This document shows, in pieces, positions 9,604-17,343 of a stretch of DNA of 64,000 nt; positions within the stretch are counted from its first letter, which is position 1; every line of letters starts with the position of its first letter. Source of the DNA: DATBGO01 sp036558005. GTDB taxonomy: Bacteria; Actinomycetota; Actinomycetes; Streptosporangiales; Streptosporangiaceae. The stretch spans positions 12,025-76,024 of the forward strand of contig DATBGO010000026.1 in the NCBI GenBank assembly GCA_036558005.1, in the 5' to 3' direction. Under the pieces are notes generated by a model that saw nothing but the letters and a program-made list of their open reading frames with translations, was not told the DNA's origin and searched no databases. A program made the translations under genes and the position numbers.

Positions 9604-9676
9604 TCCCGCGTAGCTCAATCGGCAGAGCGTCCGGCTGTTAACCGGCAGGTTATAGGTTCGAGTCCTATCGCGGGAG
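9604..9676 (+). tRNA. tRNA-Asn (GTT)
   Basis: A complete cloverleaf: acceptor TCCCGCG (9604-9610) pairs with CGCGGGA (9669-9675), discriminator G, and no encoded CCA. The D-arm region is TAGCTCAATCGGCAGAGC. The anticodon loop is CTGTTAA with GTT at 9637-9639. The T arm is ATAGG-TTCGAGT-CCTAT. The outermost anticodon-stem pair is a T-C mismatch (9630/9646), which leaves four good pairs. A strong hairpin follows at 9695. Confidence 0.96.
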
Positions 9677-9694
9677 CTTGTGTTTTCGCAGGTC

Positions 9695-9716
9695 AGCCCC
9701 GGTTGCGGCCGGGGCT
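9695..9716 (+). terminator. Terminator after tRNA-Asn
   Basis: AGCCCCGG (9695-9702), six-base loop TTGCGG, CCGGGGCT (9709-9716), followed by TCTG. This perfect 8-bp stem lies 18 bases after the tRNA and just before the stop of the convergent GH3 gene, so it may serve both. Confidence 0.7.
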
Positions 9717-9730
9717 TCTGGCTGCCGGGC

Positions 9731-10960
9731 TCAGGCCCTGGCGGCGAGCCATTCGCGCAGGGCGATGACCCTGGCTGCGGCGGACCTGAACGCGCCGGAC
9801 GGCAGTGAACCGCGGGAATAGGCGTTCCGCAGGGCGGCCGCCGCGCTGCTGCCCTGCGAGACCTTGCCCTGGGAGCACAGCAGCAGGTCCATCCCGGCGT
9901 TGGCGGCCAGTACCGCGCGGTCACCGACGGAGCCGAACGGCCGCAGCGCGCCAGCCTCCATCGCGTCGGTGACCGTGACCCCGGTGAAGCCCAGTCGGTG
10001 GCGCAGCTCGCCGACGATCACCGGGGACAGTCCGGCCGGGCGGTGCGGGTCAAGCGCCGGGTAGACCGCCCAGGAGAGCATGATCAGCCGGATCCCGGCG
10101 GCGATCGCCGACCGGTAGGGCCGTTCGTCCACGCCGCTGATCGCCGAGGCTGACAGCGGCAGGGTCACCGGCCGCAGGTCGGTGTCCTGCGGCTGAGCGG
10201 CGGCGCCAAGGCCGGGGAAGTGCTTGCCGGTGGCGGCCACGCCTGCCTTCTGCTCGGCGGCGGCGTAGGCGGTGCCCAGCTTGGCGACCGCCTGCGAGTC
10301 GGTGCCGAACGACCGGCCGTACTGGTCGATGAAGTTCCCGGCCTGCCGGTACACGTCGAGGACCGGCGCGAGGTTGACGTTCAGGCCGTGGTCGCGCAGG
10401 TTCGCCGCGGCCTCGCTGCCCGCCTGCGCGGCGGCGGTCGCCGGGTCGCTGGCCTGGCCGACCTGCCGGGCGGACAGGTCAGGCGGGCCGGGCAGCCGCC
10501 GCACCACGCCGCCTTCCTGGTCGGTCATCAGCAGCAGCGGCAGGTGCACCGGGTTGTGGCTGCTCTCAGCCGCCTGGTCCAGTTCATGCACCGCGGCGGC
10601 GAACTGGCTGGGGGTGCCGACGTTACGGGCGAAGAAGATCACCCCGGCCGCCTCGCCGTGAGCGATCCGGGACAGCAGGCTGGCCGGCGGGGTGAGCCCG
10701 GGGTAGCTGTAGATCACCCGCTGCCCGGCCAGCTGAGCCTGGGTGAGCGGCGGCAGGGGCACGGCGGCCGCGGGTGCGGGGCTGCTGGTGCCGGGGCTGG
10801 CGAGGGGACTGGGGCTGGCCGCCCTTGCCCGCGGCGCCGGCCTGGCCGGCCGGGCCTGCGGGCGCAGCGGTGCGCTGCCGCAGCCGGCCGCGAGCAGCGA
10901 CCCGGCGCAAGCCAACGCTGCCAGCCGCCAGTGACGGCGCACAACCGGGGTAGCTGCCAA
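9731..10960 (-). CDS. Glycoside hydrolase family 3 lipoprotein (NagZ-like)
   Basis: 409 residues. The signal peptide ends in lipobox LLAAGC, so the protein is probably a membrane-anchored exported lipoprotein, followed by a Pro/Ala-rich linker to about residue 70. GH3 features: GVIFFARNV, LLLMTDQEGGVVRRL (about residue 145), GKHFPGLG (about residue 245) and GVTVTDAMEAGAL near the expected nucleophile Asp. The family is beta-N-acetylglucosaminidase-like and may act on peptidoglycan. The acid/base His that normally follows KHFPGHGD in NagZ is not obvious. The TTG start at 10960 is only three codons after a stop; GTG at 10942 is an alternative that gives a tighter signal peptide. Confidence 0.88.
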   Translation of the reverse strand: MAATPVVRRHWRLAALACAGSLLAAGCGSAPLRPQARPARPAPRARAASPSPLASPGTSSPAPAAAVPLPPLTQAQLAGQRVIYSYPGLTPPASLLSRIAHGEAAGVIFFARNVGTPSQFAAAVHELDQAAESSHNPVHLPLLLMTDQEGGVVRRLPGPPDLSARQVGQASDPATAAAQAGSEAAANLRDHGLNVNLAPVLDVYRQAGNFIDQYGRSFGTDSQAVAKLGTAYAAAEQKAGVAATGKHFPGLGAAAQPQDTDLRPVTLPLSASAISGVDERPYRSAIAAGIRLIMLSWAVYPALDPHRPAGLSPVIVGELRHRLGFTGVTVTDAMEAGALRPFGSVGDRAVLAANAGMDLLLCSQGKVSQGSSAAAALRNAYSRGSLPSGAFRSAAARVIALREWLAARA

Positions 10961-11074
10961 GCCGATCCGTTACCGCTCGGGGGAGATGACGGCGCGGGCA
11001 TACCAGCCGCATCGTGACGAGGACGAAACCGATCGTACTAAACCGGCAGTGATCCGGCGGACACCCAGCAGAAC

Positions 11075-11112
11075 CCGCGGGACCCGGGCCTGATCCGGCC
11101 CGGGTCCCGCGG
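11075..11112 (-). terminator. Strong hairpin terminator downstream of the DHA2 transporter gene
   Basis: CCGCGGGACCCGGGCC (11075-11090) and its exact complement (11097-11112) form a perfect 16-bp stem with a six-base loop, 14 bases beyond the transporter stop. This is the strongest hairpin noticed in the window. It should insulate the downstream GH3 gene from the MarR/transporter operon. Confidence 0.75.
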
Positions 11113-11126
11113 CATCGTGGCGGTGC

Positions 11127-12725
11127 TCAGCCCGCTATCGGCGGGCTGGTCCCGGCCAGGTCCTGCTTGCGGACCCTGATCATCACGATGGTCACGATCA
11201 GCGCGAGCAGGGCGATGCCGCCCGACACCATGAACCCCTTGGAGAACCCGGTCGCCAGCGCGTGGTTGTAGACCGCGCGCGGGACCGAGCCGCCGGCCTG
11301 CGCCTGGACGGCGTGGCCGGCCTTCGCGGCCGCTGCCGCTGCCGCCTCCGCCTGACTCCTGATGCTGTTGGCCACCGCGGTCCAGGCCACCGTGCCGAGG
11401 ATGGCCAGCCCGATCGAGCCGCCGACCTGCTGGCCGGTGTTGAGCAGGCTGGAGGCCAGGCCCGCGTCGCGGTCCTCGACCTTCGACAAGGCGACCAGGG
11501 TCACCGGCATGAACAGCATGCCCAGGCCGATCGCGGTGACGATCATCGGGCCGAGCAGGCCAGCGGCGTAGGTGCTGTGCTCATTGATCGTCGACAGCCA
11601 GAACATGCCGCCCGAGCCGATCGCCGAGCCGGCCAGCAGCAGCGGCAGGGCGCCGATCCGCTGGACCAGCTGGGCGCTCACCCCGGCCATCACCATGATC
11701 GCGCCCACCATGGGCAGGTAGGCGATCCCGGTCTTCAGCGCGCTGTAGCCCCAGACGGTCTGCACGAACACGGTCAGGAAGAAGAACATGCCGAACATCG
11801 CGGTACCGACGCACAGCATGACCAGGTAGGCGCCCGACCGGTTGCGGTTGCGGAAGATCCGCAGCGGCATCAGCGCGTGCTTGCTGACCGACTCGATCAC
11901 GATGAAGCCGGCCAGCAGGACCACGGCGGCGGTCAGTGAGGCGACGACCTTGGTGTCGCCCCAGTGCGAGACGCCGTCCGGGGTGGTGGCGGCGCTGGTC
12001 AGGCCGTAGACGAGCGCGGCGAGCCCGAGCGTGCCGGTGATCGCGCCGGGCAGGTCGAACCGGCCGCGATGACGCTGCGACTCGGCCAGCACCCTCGGCG
12101 CCACCAGGGCGACGACGATGCCGATCGGCACGTTGACGAACAGCACCCACCGCCAGGACAGGTAAGTGGTCAGCAGGCCGCCCGCCATCAGGCCGACGGC
12201 GGCGCCCGCGATGCTCATCGCAGCGTAGACGGCCATCGCCCGGTTGCGCGGCGGTCCCTCCGGGAACGTGGTGGTGACCAGGGACAGCGCGGTCGGCGCG
12301 ATGATGGCGCCGCCGACGCCCTGGACCGCCCTGGCGGCCAGCAGCCAGGCCTCACTGTTGGCGAACCCGCCGAGCAGCGAGGCCAGCGAGAACAGGATGA
12401 TGCCGGCGATGAAGACCCGGCGGCGGCCGAGAATGTCGCCGGCCCTGCCGCCGAGCAGCAGCAACCCGCCGAAGGTCAGCGCGTAGGCGTTGACCACCCA
12501 CTCCAGGCCAGATCCGCTGAAGCCGAGCGCGCGCTGGATGTCGGGCAGCGCGACGTTCACGATGGTTGCGTCCAGGACCACCATCAGCTGGGCGGTGGCG
12601 ATGACAACGAGAGCCAGGCCGAGATGCCGTTTAACTGGGCGTCCGGCCTCGCTGGCCAGGCCAGCGGCGGCGGGCGCGACTCCCGTGGCCGTAGCCTGCC
12701 CGCTAGCGGACGTGCTGGGGGACAT
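11127..12725 (-). CDS. MFS drug-efflux transporter, DHA2 (EmrB/QacA) family
   Basis: Predicted proton-coupled multidrug exporter of 532 residues with about 14 membrane segments. DHA2 signatures: LMVVLDATIVNVALPDIQ (first segment, about residue 50), GGRAGDILGRRRVF (motif A, about residue 95) and GGLLTTYLSWRWVLFVNVP (motif C region). ATG at 12725 is preferred over the TTG at 12731 because AAAGGAG lies seven bases before the ATG. The MarR regulator lies immediately upstream on the same strand (154-base gap), the usual layout for a repressor and its efflux pump. Confidence 0.94.
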   Translation of the reverse strand: MSPSTSASGQATATGVAPAAAGLASEAGRPVKRHLGLALVVIATAQLMVVLDATIVNVALPDIQRALGFSGSGLEWVVNAYALTFGGLLLLGGRAGDILGRRRVFIAGIILFSLASLLGGFANSEAWLLAARAVQGVGGAIIAPTALSLVTTTFPEGPPRNRAMAVYAAMSIAGAAVGLMAGGLLTTYLSWRWVLFVNVPIGIVVALVAPRVLAESQRHRGRFDLPGAITGTLGLAALVYGLTSAATTPDGVSHWGDTKVVASLTAAVVLLAGFIVIESVSKHALMPLRIFRNRNRSGAYLVMLCVGTAMFGMFFFLTVFVQTVWGYSALKTGIAYLPMVGAIMVMAGVSAQLVQRIGALPLLLAGSAIGSGGMFWLSTINEHSTYAAGLLGPMIVTAIGLGMLFMPVTLVALSKVEDRDAGLASSLLNTGQQVGGSIGLAILGTVAWTAVANSIRSQAEAAAAAAAKAGHAVQAQAGGSVPRAVYNHALATGFSKGFMVSGGIALLALIVTIVMIRVRKQDLAGTSPPIAG

Positions 12726-12879
12726 CTGCAATCTCCTTTGACGTCTATGTGGGTGCCAGCCTGGCTGCGGCAGCCCGCCGCAGGGCGTGGTCGTCCCACG
12801 CCGGGCACGCTGGAATCGCGGCCAGGACAGTATTGAGTTTCGGTGCTGGAGAAGAATGCGCCGGCGGTGCCGACCCAGG

Positions 12880-13383
12880 TCAGCTGGAGCCCGCCGAGGC
12901 AGCGCTCAGGATGTCTGTCACCTCCCCCGCGGGCGCCCGGGGGCCTGAGGCGCTGTCGTCGGCGTGGAGCATTTTGCGGATAAGGGCGAGCAGTTGCTCA
13001 CGCTCGGCGAGGGTGAGCGCGTGACTCCACGGCATCCGGGAGGCTAGCTCGCGCTCGACTCGCTGCTTCAGCGTGTTGCCCTGCTCGGTGAGGACCAGGT
13101 TCTTGATCCGCCGGTCGCCGGTATGGGCCTCGCGCCTGGCAAGCCCGCGCTTCTCCAGCATGTCGGCGACCACGGTGACGAAGGACGGGTCGCAGTGCAT
13201 GCGACGGCCCAGGTCCTTCATCGCCATCGGACAGCTCAGCATGTGCAGCACCTTGATGAAGTAGGGCGGCACGCCGAGTTCCCTCGCCAGCCGCTCGCCG
13301 TGCGCGACCAGGCGCCCGATGAGCTCGCCGACACCGTCGATGATCTCCCCGTCGAGCTGCTCGCCCCGCGTTTGCGTATCCAA
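12880..13383 (-). CDS. MarR-family transcriptional regulator
   Basis: A 167-residue winged-helix regulator: FIKVLHMLSCPMAMKDLGRR, then the recognition helix region CDPSFVTVVADMLEKRGL, then the wing HTGDRRIKNLVLTEQG and a C-terminal dimer helix. The TTG start at 13383 has GGAG six bases away; a TTG at 13455 would extend the protein by 24 residues but falls inside a palindrome. It probably represses itself and the downstream DHA2 transporter by binding the palindromes at 13445-13500. The ligand is unknown. Confidence 0.9.
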   Translation of the reverse strand: MDTQTRGEQLDGEIIDGVGELIGRLVAHGERLARELGVPPYFIKVLHMLSCPMAMKDLGRRMHCDPSFVTVVADMLEKRGLARREAHTGDRRIKNLVLTEQGNTLKQRVERELASRMPWSHALTLAEREQLLALIRKMLHADDSASGPRAPAGEVTDILSAASAGSS

Positions 13384-13444
13384 CCCTGACTCCGTGTGCT
13401 GCGGTCTTCCCCGTCTCGCCGTCCGGCAGGCACGTGATCCTGCT

Positions 13445-13471
13445 GAGCTGCTCAACGGTTGAGTAGCTCAA
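13445..13471. promoter_or_regulatory. Palindromic MarR operator candidate, proximal
   Basis: Two overlapping symmetric elements upstream of the MarR gene. A 25-bp palindrome (13445-13469) is centred on 13457 with core CTCAAC-G-GTTGAG and one mismatch over 12-base arms. It overlaps TTGAGTAGCTCAA (13459-13471), a TTGA-N5-TCAA element. Confidence 0.65.
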
Positions 13472-13487
13472 GCTTAGGCAGGGGAAG

Positions 13488-13500
13488 TTGAGCTAGTCAA
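13488..13500. promoter_or_regulatory. Palindromic MarR operator candidate, distal
   Basis: TTGAGCTAGTCAA has the same TTGA-N5-TCAA form as 13459-13471; centres are 29 bases apart, roughly three helical turns. Two like sites upstream of a MarR gene suggest cooperative autoregulation. Confidence 0.6.
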
Positions 13501-13581
13501 ACTTTTATCGAGTCAGCCTCCGGTTGGCCCAGGGCGCTGATCCGCGCAGGTCAGGGTGCTGCTTGCGGCGGCCAGGCGGGG

Positions 13582-13794
13582 CTAGTGGTTGATCAGGTCG
13601 TGCACGATCACCAGGGAGGTGATGATGAGGCCGACCGCGATCAGGCCGCTGCGCAGCCGGGTCTTGCGGTAGCCGGGGATGCGCCGCCGCACGGTCTTGA
13701 TGTCGCCATGCGCGGCATGCGCCCGGCTCGCATGCCAGCCAAGGAAGCAGCCGACCGCCAGCACGATGACCGCTATGCCGAATATGCCGCCCAT
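13582..13794 (-). CDS. Small two-segment membrane protein
   Basis: 70 residues with a hydrophobic N terminus (GGIFGIAVIVLAVGCFLGW) and a second hydrophobic segment near the C terminus (GLIAVGLIITSLVIVHDL), separated by a basic loop (RRRIPGYRKTRLR). The ATG at 13794 is chosen because GGGAGGGAC lies just before it; an upstream start would add 18 residues without a ribosome-binding site. Family not recognised. The 298 bases between this gene and the divergent hydrolase at 14093 hold no other gene that I can support. Confidence 0.72.
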   Translation of the reverse strand: MGGIFGIAVIVLAVGCFLGWHASRAHAAHGDIKTVRRRIPGYRKTRLRSGLIAVGLIITSLVIVHDLINH

Positions 13795-14092
13795 GACAAT
13801 GTCCCTCCCGGGATCGGGCCTTGGCAGATCATGCCGCGACGACGCCACCAGGATCCAGTGGAAACGCCGCTCGCCCGCAAGCTCACGCGGCTTTAGTTGC
13901 CCCCAGGGTCAGAATAGATCAGGCCGACTTGGGCCGCCATTGGAAAAAAGGACATGGGCGATTCGTTATTGCCAGGTCATTTCGGCGGCCCGGGCCAGGT
14001 GACGGGCCCTGCCGTGGCGGCCGGGGGTGACTGGCAGGATTGGGGGCGGTCACGAAGGGGCCAGCCACGCTCGAAGAGGGAGAAGTGTGCGA

Positions 14093-14836
14093 ATGAAAGA
14101 CGCACTGACCGCAGAGACGATCACCATCACCGGTCACGGCGGGGACGAGATCGAGGCATACCTCGCCCGGCCGCTGGGGGCGGAATCGTCCGGCGGTGTC
14201 GTGGTGATCCACCACATGCCTGGCTATGACGCCAGCACCAAAGAGATCGCCAGGAAGTTCGCGGCGAACGGCTATGCGGCGCTGATGCCGAACCTGTATC
14301 ACCGTGAGGCGCCGGGCGCGAGCCCTGACGATGCCGCCGCCACCGCGCGGGCTCAGGGCGGGGTCCCCGACGAGCGGCTGGTCGGTGACGTCGGCGGCGC
14401 TGCCAGTCACCTGCGGGCCATGGCCGGGTGCAACGGCAAGATCGGCGTCATCGGCTACTGCTCGGGCGGGCGCCAGTCGTTCCTCGCGGCCTGCAGCCTG
14501 CCGCTTCAGGCGGCGGTCGACTGCTACGGCGCCTGCATCGTGAACGCGCCGCCCGAGGGCATGCCGATCAAGATGCCCCCGATCGTCGGCATGGCCAAGG
14601 ACCTGTCCTGCCCGCTGCTCGGCCTGTTCGGCGCGGACGACGCGATGCCGTCGCCGCAGGAGACCGGGGAGCTTTCCAAGGTGCTAGACGGGCTGGGCAA
14701 GGAGCACGAGTTCCACACCTACGACGGCGCCGGGCACGCGTTCTTCGCGGTGGACCGGCCTGCCTACCGGGTCGAGGCGGCCAACGACGGCTGGGAGAAG
14801 ATCTGGGACTTCTTCGGCCGTCACCTGGCCAGCTGA
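14093..14836 (+). CDS. Dienelactone hydrolase family protein
   Basis: A 247-residue alpha/beta hydrolase. Expected Cys-Asp-His triad: Cys in VIGYCSGGRQSF (about residue 122), Asp in FGADDAMP (about residue 180), His in YDGAGHAFF (about residue 212). The early VVVIHHMPGYD is the family oxyanion region. The ATG at 14093 follows GAGGGAGAAG; an in-frame GTG two codons earlier is possible. DUF6295 follows after 15 bases and is probably co-translated. The family hydrolyses dienelactones or related esters; the real substrate is unknown. Confidence 0.92.
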   Translation: MKDALTAETITITGHGGDEIEAYLARPLGAESSGGVVVIHHMPGYDASTKEIARKFAANGYAALMPNLYHREAPGASPDDAAATARAQGGVPDERLVGDVGGAASHLRAMAGCNGKIGVIGYCSGGRQSFLAACSLPLQAAVDCYGACIVNAPPEGMPIKMPPIVGMAKDLSCPLLGLFGADDAMPSPQETGELSKVLDGLGKEHEFHTYDGAGHAFFAVDRPAYRVEAANDGWEKIWDFFGRHLAS

Positions 14837-14851
14837 GGGAGGCGGGTCCCG

Positions 14852-15112
14852 ATGTGCACCTACCTGACCGAGCGGATCGAGGTCACCGGCAGCGGCAAGG
14901 GCGCGACGGGCTGGTTCGCGCTCAGTGACGCCACTGTCTATTTCGACCACCCGGTGCATGCCAGCGCCGAGCACACGCTCAACATCGATTTCCTCAACCC
15001 GGCCAGAGGGCCTGGCGCCCGGGTGGCGGTCGAGCTGACCGCTGAGTCGGCACGGGCCCTGGCCAAGGCGATCGAGGTGACGCTGGCGTCGGTGCCGGCC
15101 GGGTTGCGCTGA
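14852..15112 (+). CDS. DUF6295-like small protein
   Basis: 86 residues beginning MCTYLTERIEVTGSGKGA, with YFDHPVHASAEHTLNIDF in the centre. I recognise this from memory as the actinobacterial DUF6295 pattern; the assignment is not checked. Two His and conserved acidic residues could bind metal, but that is inference. It has its own GGGAGGCGGG ribosome-binding site and lies 15 bases after the hydrolase stop, implying an operon. A strong hairpin at 15236 closes the unit. Confidence 0.75.
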   Translation: MCTYLTERIEVTGSGKGATGWFALSDATVYFDHPVHASAEHTLNIDFLNPARGPGARVAVELTAESARALAKAIEVTLASVPAGLR

Positions 15113-15150
15113 ACTTACCGGCGGCCTGGCCGGGCCGGTGCTGCCGGCCG

Positions 15151-15204
15151 GATGGCGGTGCCCGGCGGGATGGCCGTGCCCGGCGGGATGGCCGTGCCCG
15201 GCCG
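15151..15204 (+). repeat. Three tandem 18-bp repeats
   Basis: Three head-to-tail copies of an 18-base unit (GATGGCSGTGCCCGGCSG) in the gap between the DUF6295 and DnaN-paralogue genes. Copies 2 and 3 differ at one base and copy 1 at one other. No protein role is apparent on the plus strand. Confidence 0.8.
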
Positions 15205-15235
15205 GCGGTGGTGGCTGGCCGGGCCGCCGCAGCCT

Positions 15236-15270
15236 GGCCAGCCAGCGCAACCGGATTGCGCTGGCTGGCC
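15236..15270 (+). terminator. 15-bp hairpin before the DnaN paralogue
   Basis: A perfect 15-bp stem (15236-15250 with 15256-15270) and a five-base loop CCGGA. The right arm contains TTGCGCTGGCTGGC. It lies 123 bases after the DUF6295 stop and 60 before the DnaN-paralogue start. Most likely a terminator; an attenuating leader hairpin for the clamp gene is the alternative. Confidence 0.6.
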
Positions 15271-15330
15271 CAGATTGTCGGCACCTCATGCCAGGATCTG
15301 GTCCAGGTACTGATACGCGGAGGGGACTGG

Positions 15331-16662
15331 ATGAAATTCCGGGTCGGGCGCGAGGCGCTCGGCGAGGCGGTGGGCTGGGTAGCGCGCGCGCTGCCCGCGC
15401 GCCCGGTCGTGCCGGTGCTGTCCGGGCTGCTGCTTGACGCGGGCGAAGACGGGCTCACGCTGTCCTGCTTCGACTACGAGGTCGCGGCCCGGATCCAGGT
15501 GGAGGCGGAGGTGCTGGAGGCAGGCACCGCGCTGGTACCGGGCCGGCTGCTGGCCGAGATCACCCGCAGCCTGCCTGCCCGCCCGGTGCAGTTCAGCTCC
15601 GACAACAGCGATGTGGACATGACCTGCGGCAGCGCCGAGTTCACGCTCGTCTCGCTGCCGGCCGAGGACTACCCGGCGCTGCCCGAGCCGCCACAGCCGG
15701 CCGGCACGGTGGAGAGCACCGCGCTCGCGACCGCGGTCAGCCAGGTCGTCCCTGCCGCGAGCCGGGACGACACGCTGCCCATGCTGACCGCCGTTTGCCT
15801 GGACGTCGACGGCGAGACGCTGACCCTGGCCGCGACGGACCGGTACCGGCTGGCGGTGCGGGAACTGCGCTGGCAGCCGGCCACGCCGGGAATCAGGGCG
15901 GTCGCGATGGTGCCGGCCCGCACCCTGGCTGATTTCGCCCGGACCATGACGCCGGGAGTCCCGGTGACGATTTCCTTCGGGGTGGGCGAGGGCGCCGCGC
16001 CGGGCCAGGCGGCCCGCGAGCCGCGCCCCGCCGACGGCATGATCAGCTTCGAAGCGGACCGGCGGCGGCTGATCGCCCGGCTGATCGGCGGCGAGTTCAT
16101 CAGGTACCGGTCCCGGTTCCCCGACGAGTTCGGCTGCCAGGCCGAGCTTCCGGCTGGCCCGGTGATCGAGGCGGTGCGCCGGGTGTCGCTGGTGGCGGAG
16201 CGGGCCAGCCCGGTCCGGCTCAGCTTCGGTGCCGGCCAGGTGGTCATCGAGGCGCGGGCAGAGGGCCGCGCCAGGGCGGTAGAGACGGTGGCGGCGCAGT
16301 TCAGCGGGACCGAGCCGGTGATCTCGTTCAACCCGCACTACCTGCTCGACGGGCTGACCGCGGCCGCCGCGTCCGGCCCGGCGAGGCTGCCGGCCGGGGA
16401 TGCGGCTGAGCCGGGCGCCGGGCACGGCGGCGAGCCGGCCGGGTCAGGCCGGATCCGGCTGGAGTTCACCAGCCCGGCCAAGCCCGCGCTCATCACCTGG
16501 GCCCGCCGCGCGGCCCACGGCGACGGTGACGGGCACGGCGACGGGCACGGCGATGACCAGGACGACGGCGGCCGGGATGACGGTGACCGGGGCGCGGACG
16601 CTGATGGGCCGCCGCCGTTCCGCTACCTGCTGGTCCCGCTGCGGGTTCCGGCCCGCGCCTAG
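15331..16662 (+). CDS. DNA polymerase III beta-clamp (DnaN) paralogue
   Basis: A 443-residue sliding-clamp-like protein with three clamp repeats. Domain 1 starts MKFRVGREALGEAV and includes PVLSGLLLDA. Domain 2 has LPMLTAVCLDVDGETLTLAATDRYRLAVRE, the usual clamp core segment (about residues 150-180). Domain 3 begins near RSRFPDEF and ends FRYLLVPLRV, like the canonical C terminus. Two oddities: a Gly/Ala/Pro linker (about 16390-16445) and a Gly/Asp/His-rich insertion (about 16516-16617) just before the last strand. ATG follows GGAGGGG. No dnaA, recF or gyr genes are near, so this is probably not the main dnaN. Confidence 0.88.
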   Translation: MKFRVGREALGEAVGWVARALPARPVVPVLSGLLLDAGEDGLTLSCFDYEVAARIQVEAEVLEAGTALVPGRLLAEITRSLPARPVQFSSDNSDVDMTCGSAEFTLVSLPAEDYPALPEPPQPAGTVESTALATAVSQVVPAASRDDTLPMLTAVCLDVDGETLTLAATDRYRLAVRELRWQPATPGIRAVAMVPARTLADFARTMTPGVPVTISFGVGEGAAPGQAAREPRPADGMISFEADRRRLIARLIGGEFIRYRSRFPDEFGCQAELPAGPVIEAVRRVSLVAERASPVRLSFGAGQVVIEARAEGRARAVETVAAQFSGTEPVISFNPHYLLDGLTAAAASGPARLPAGDAAEPGAGHGGEPAGSGRIRLEFTSPAKPALITWARRAAHGDGDGHGDGHGDDQDDGGRDDGDRGADADGPPPFRYLLVPLRVPARA

Positions 16663-16719
16663 CTCGGGCTGACACGGGCCGCCGTCTGACTCGGGCTGGG
16701 CCCGCCGGCCCGCGCCCCA

Positions 16720-17220
16720 TTAGGGCCGGGGCGGCGGGGCCAGGATGGTGATGCCGTGCCGGGCGGCGGCCTGCGCTAGCGCGGCGGAGTCATGTTGTCC
16801 TGCTGGTTCTGGTGGCAGCACGGGGGCCTGGGCCGGTTGGCCGACCTCGGCCGCGAACCGCTCGAACCCGCCGGGGGTGTGCAGCGAGAGGAACCGCGCG
16901 GTGGCGGAGGTGACCACGTAGGCGTGGCGTAGCCGCCTGGGCAGCACCGCGACGGTGCCGGGCCCTGCGGCGTACTCCTCCTCGCCCGCCATCACCCGCA
17001 GCTCGCCCTCGAGCACGACGAATGTCTCGTCGTCGCGATCGTGGACATGGACCGGGCTGCCGTTGCCGCGCCGGCCGAGGTTGTCGGTCAATGAGAACGC
17101 CCCGCCGGTCTGCTCGCCGCTGACGCGCACCTGGGACAGGGCGCCCAGGAACCAGATGGCGGCCTGGGTGTCCGGGCTGGTGATGACGGTGCGGGGGACG
17201 GGGGTGATCAGGTCGGTCAT
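16720..17220 (-). CDS. Cupin-domain protein
   Basis: 166 residues with a single cupin barrel: motif 1 SPVHVHDRDDETFVVLEGEL (about residues 55-75) with the metal-binding His-x-His and Glu; motif 2 PRRLRHAYVV (about residue 100). The ATG at 17220 is fixed by GGAAGGAGG just upstream. It resembles quercetin dioxygenase-like cupins, but the substrate is unknown. It is divergent from the LysR gene at 17344, with a shared 123-base gap holding the LysR-type box, so it is a likely target of that regulator. Confidence 0.88.
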   Translation of the reverse strand: MTDLITPVPRTVITSPDTQAAIWFLGALSQVRVSGEQTGGAFSLTDNLGRRGNGSPVHVHDRDDETFVVLEGELRVMAGEEEYAAGPGTVAVLPRRLRHAYVVTSATARFLSLHTPGGFERFAAEVGQPAQAPVLPPEPAGQHDSAALAQAAARHGITILAPPPRP

Positions 17221-17313
17221 GACTGCGCCTCCTTCCTGGCTGTCCGCGGCAGCGCGACCAGCCGCCGCGTCCAGGGGTCCAGCCAACCTCCAAGGATCGA
17301 TGATGTCCAAGGC

Positions 17314-17337
17314 TTATCTAATCTTGATTGATAACCT
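17314..17337 (+). promoter_or_regulatory. LysR-type box over a leaderless -10 hexamer
   Basis: TTATC-N11-GATAA (17314-17334) is a perfect T-N11-A type inverted repeat. TAACCT (17332-17337) fits a -10 element and is followed by exactly six bases before the LysR ATG at 17344, as in leaderless actinobacterial genes. Confidence 0.65.
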
Positions 17338-17343
17338 GCTTGC

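Noticed and set aside
15151..15204. CRISPR-like array
   Set aside because: The repeats are contiguous, without spacers, and no cas genes are present in the window.
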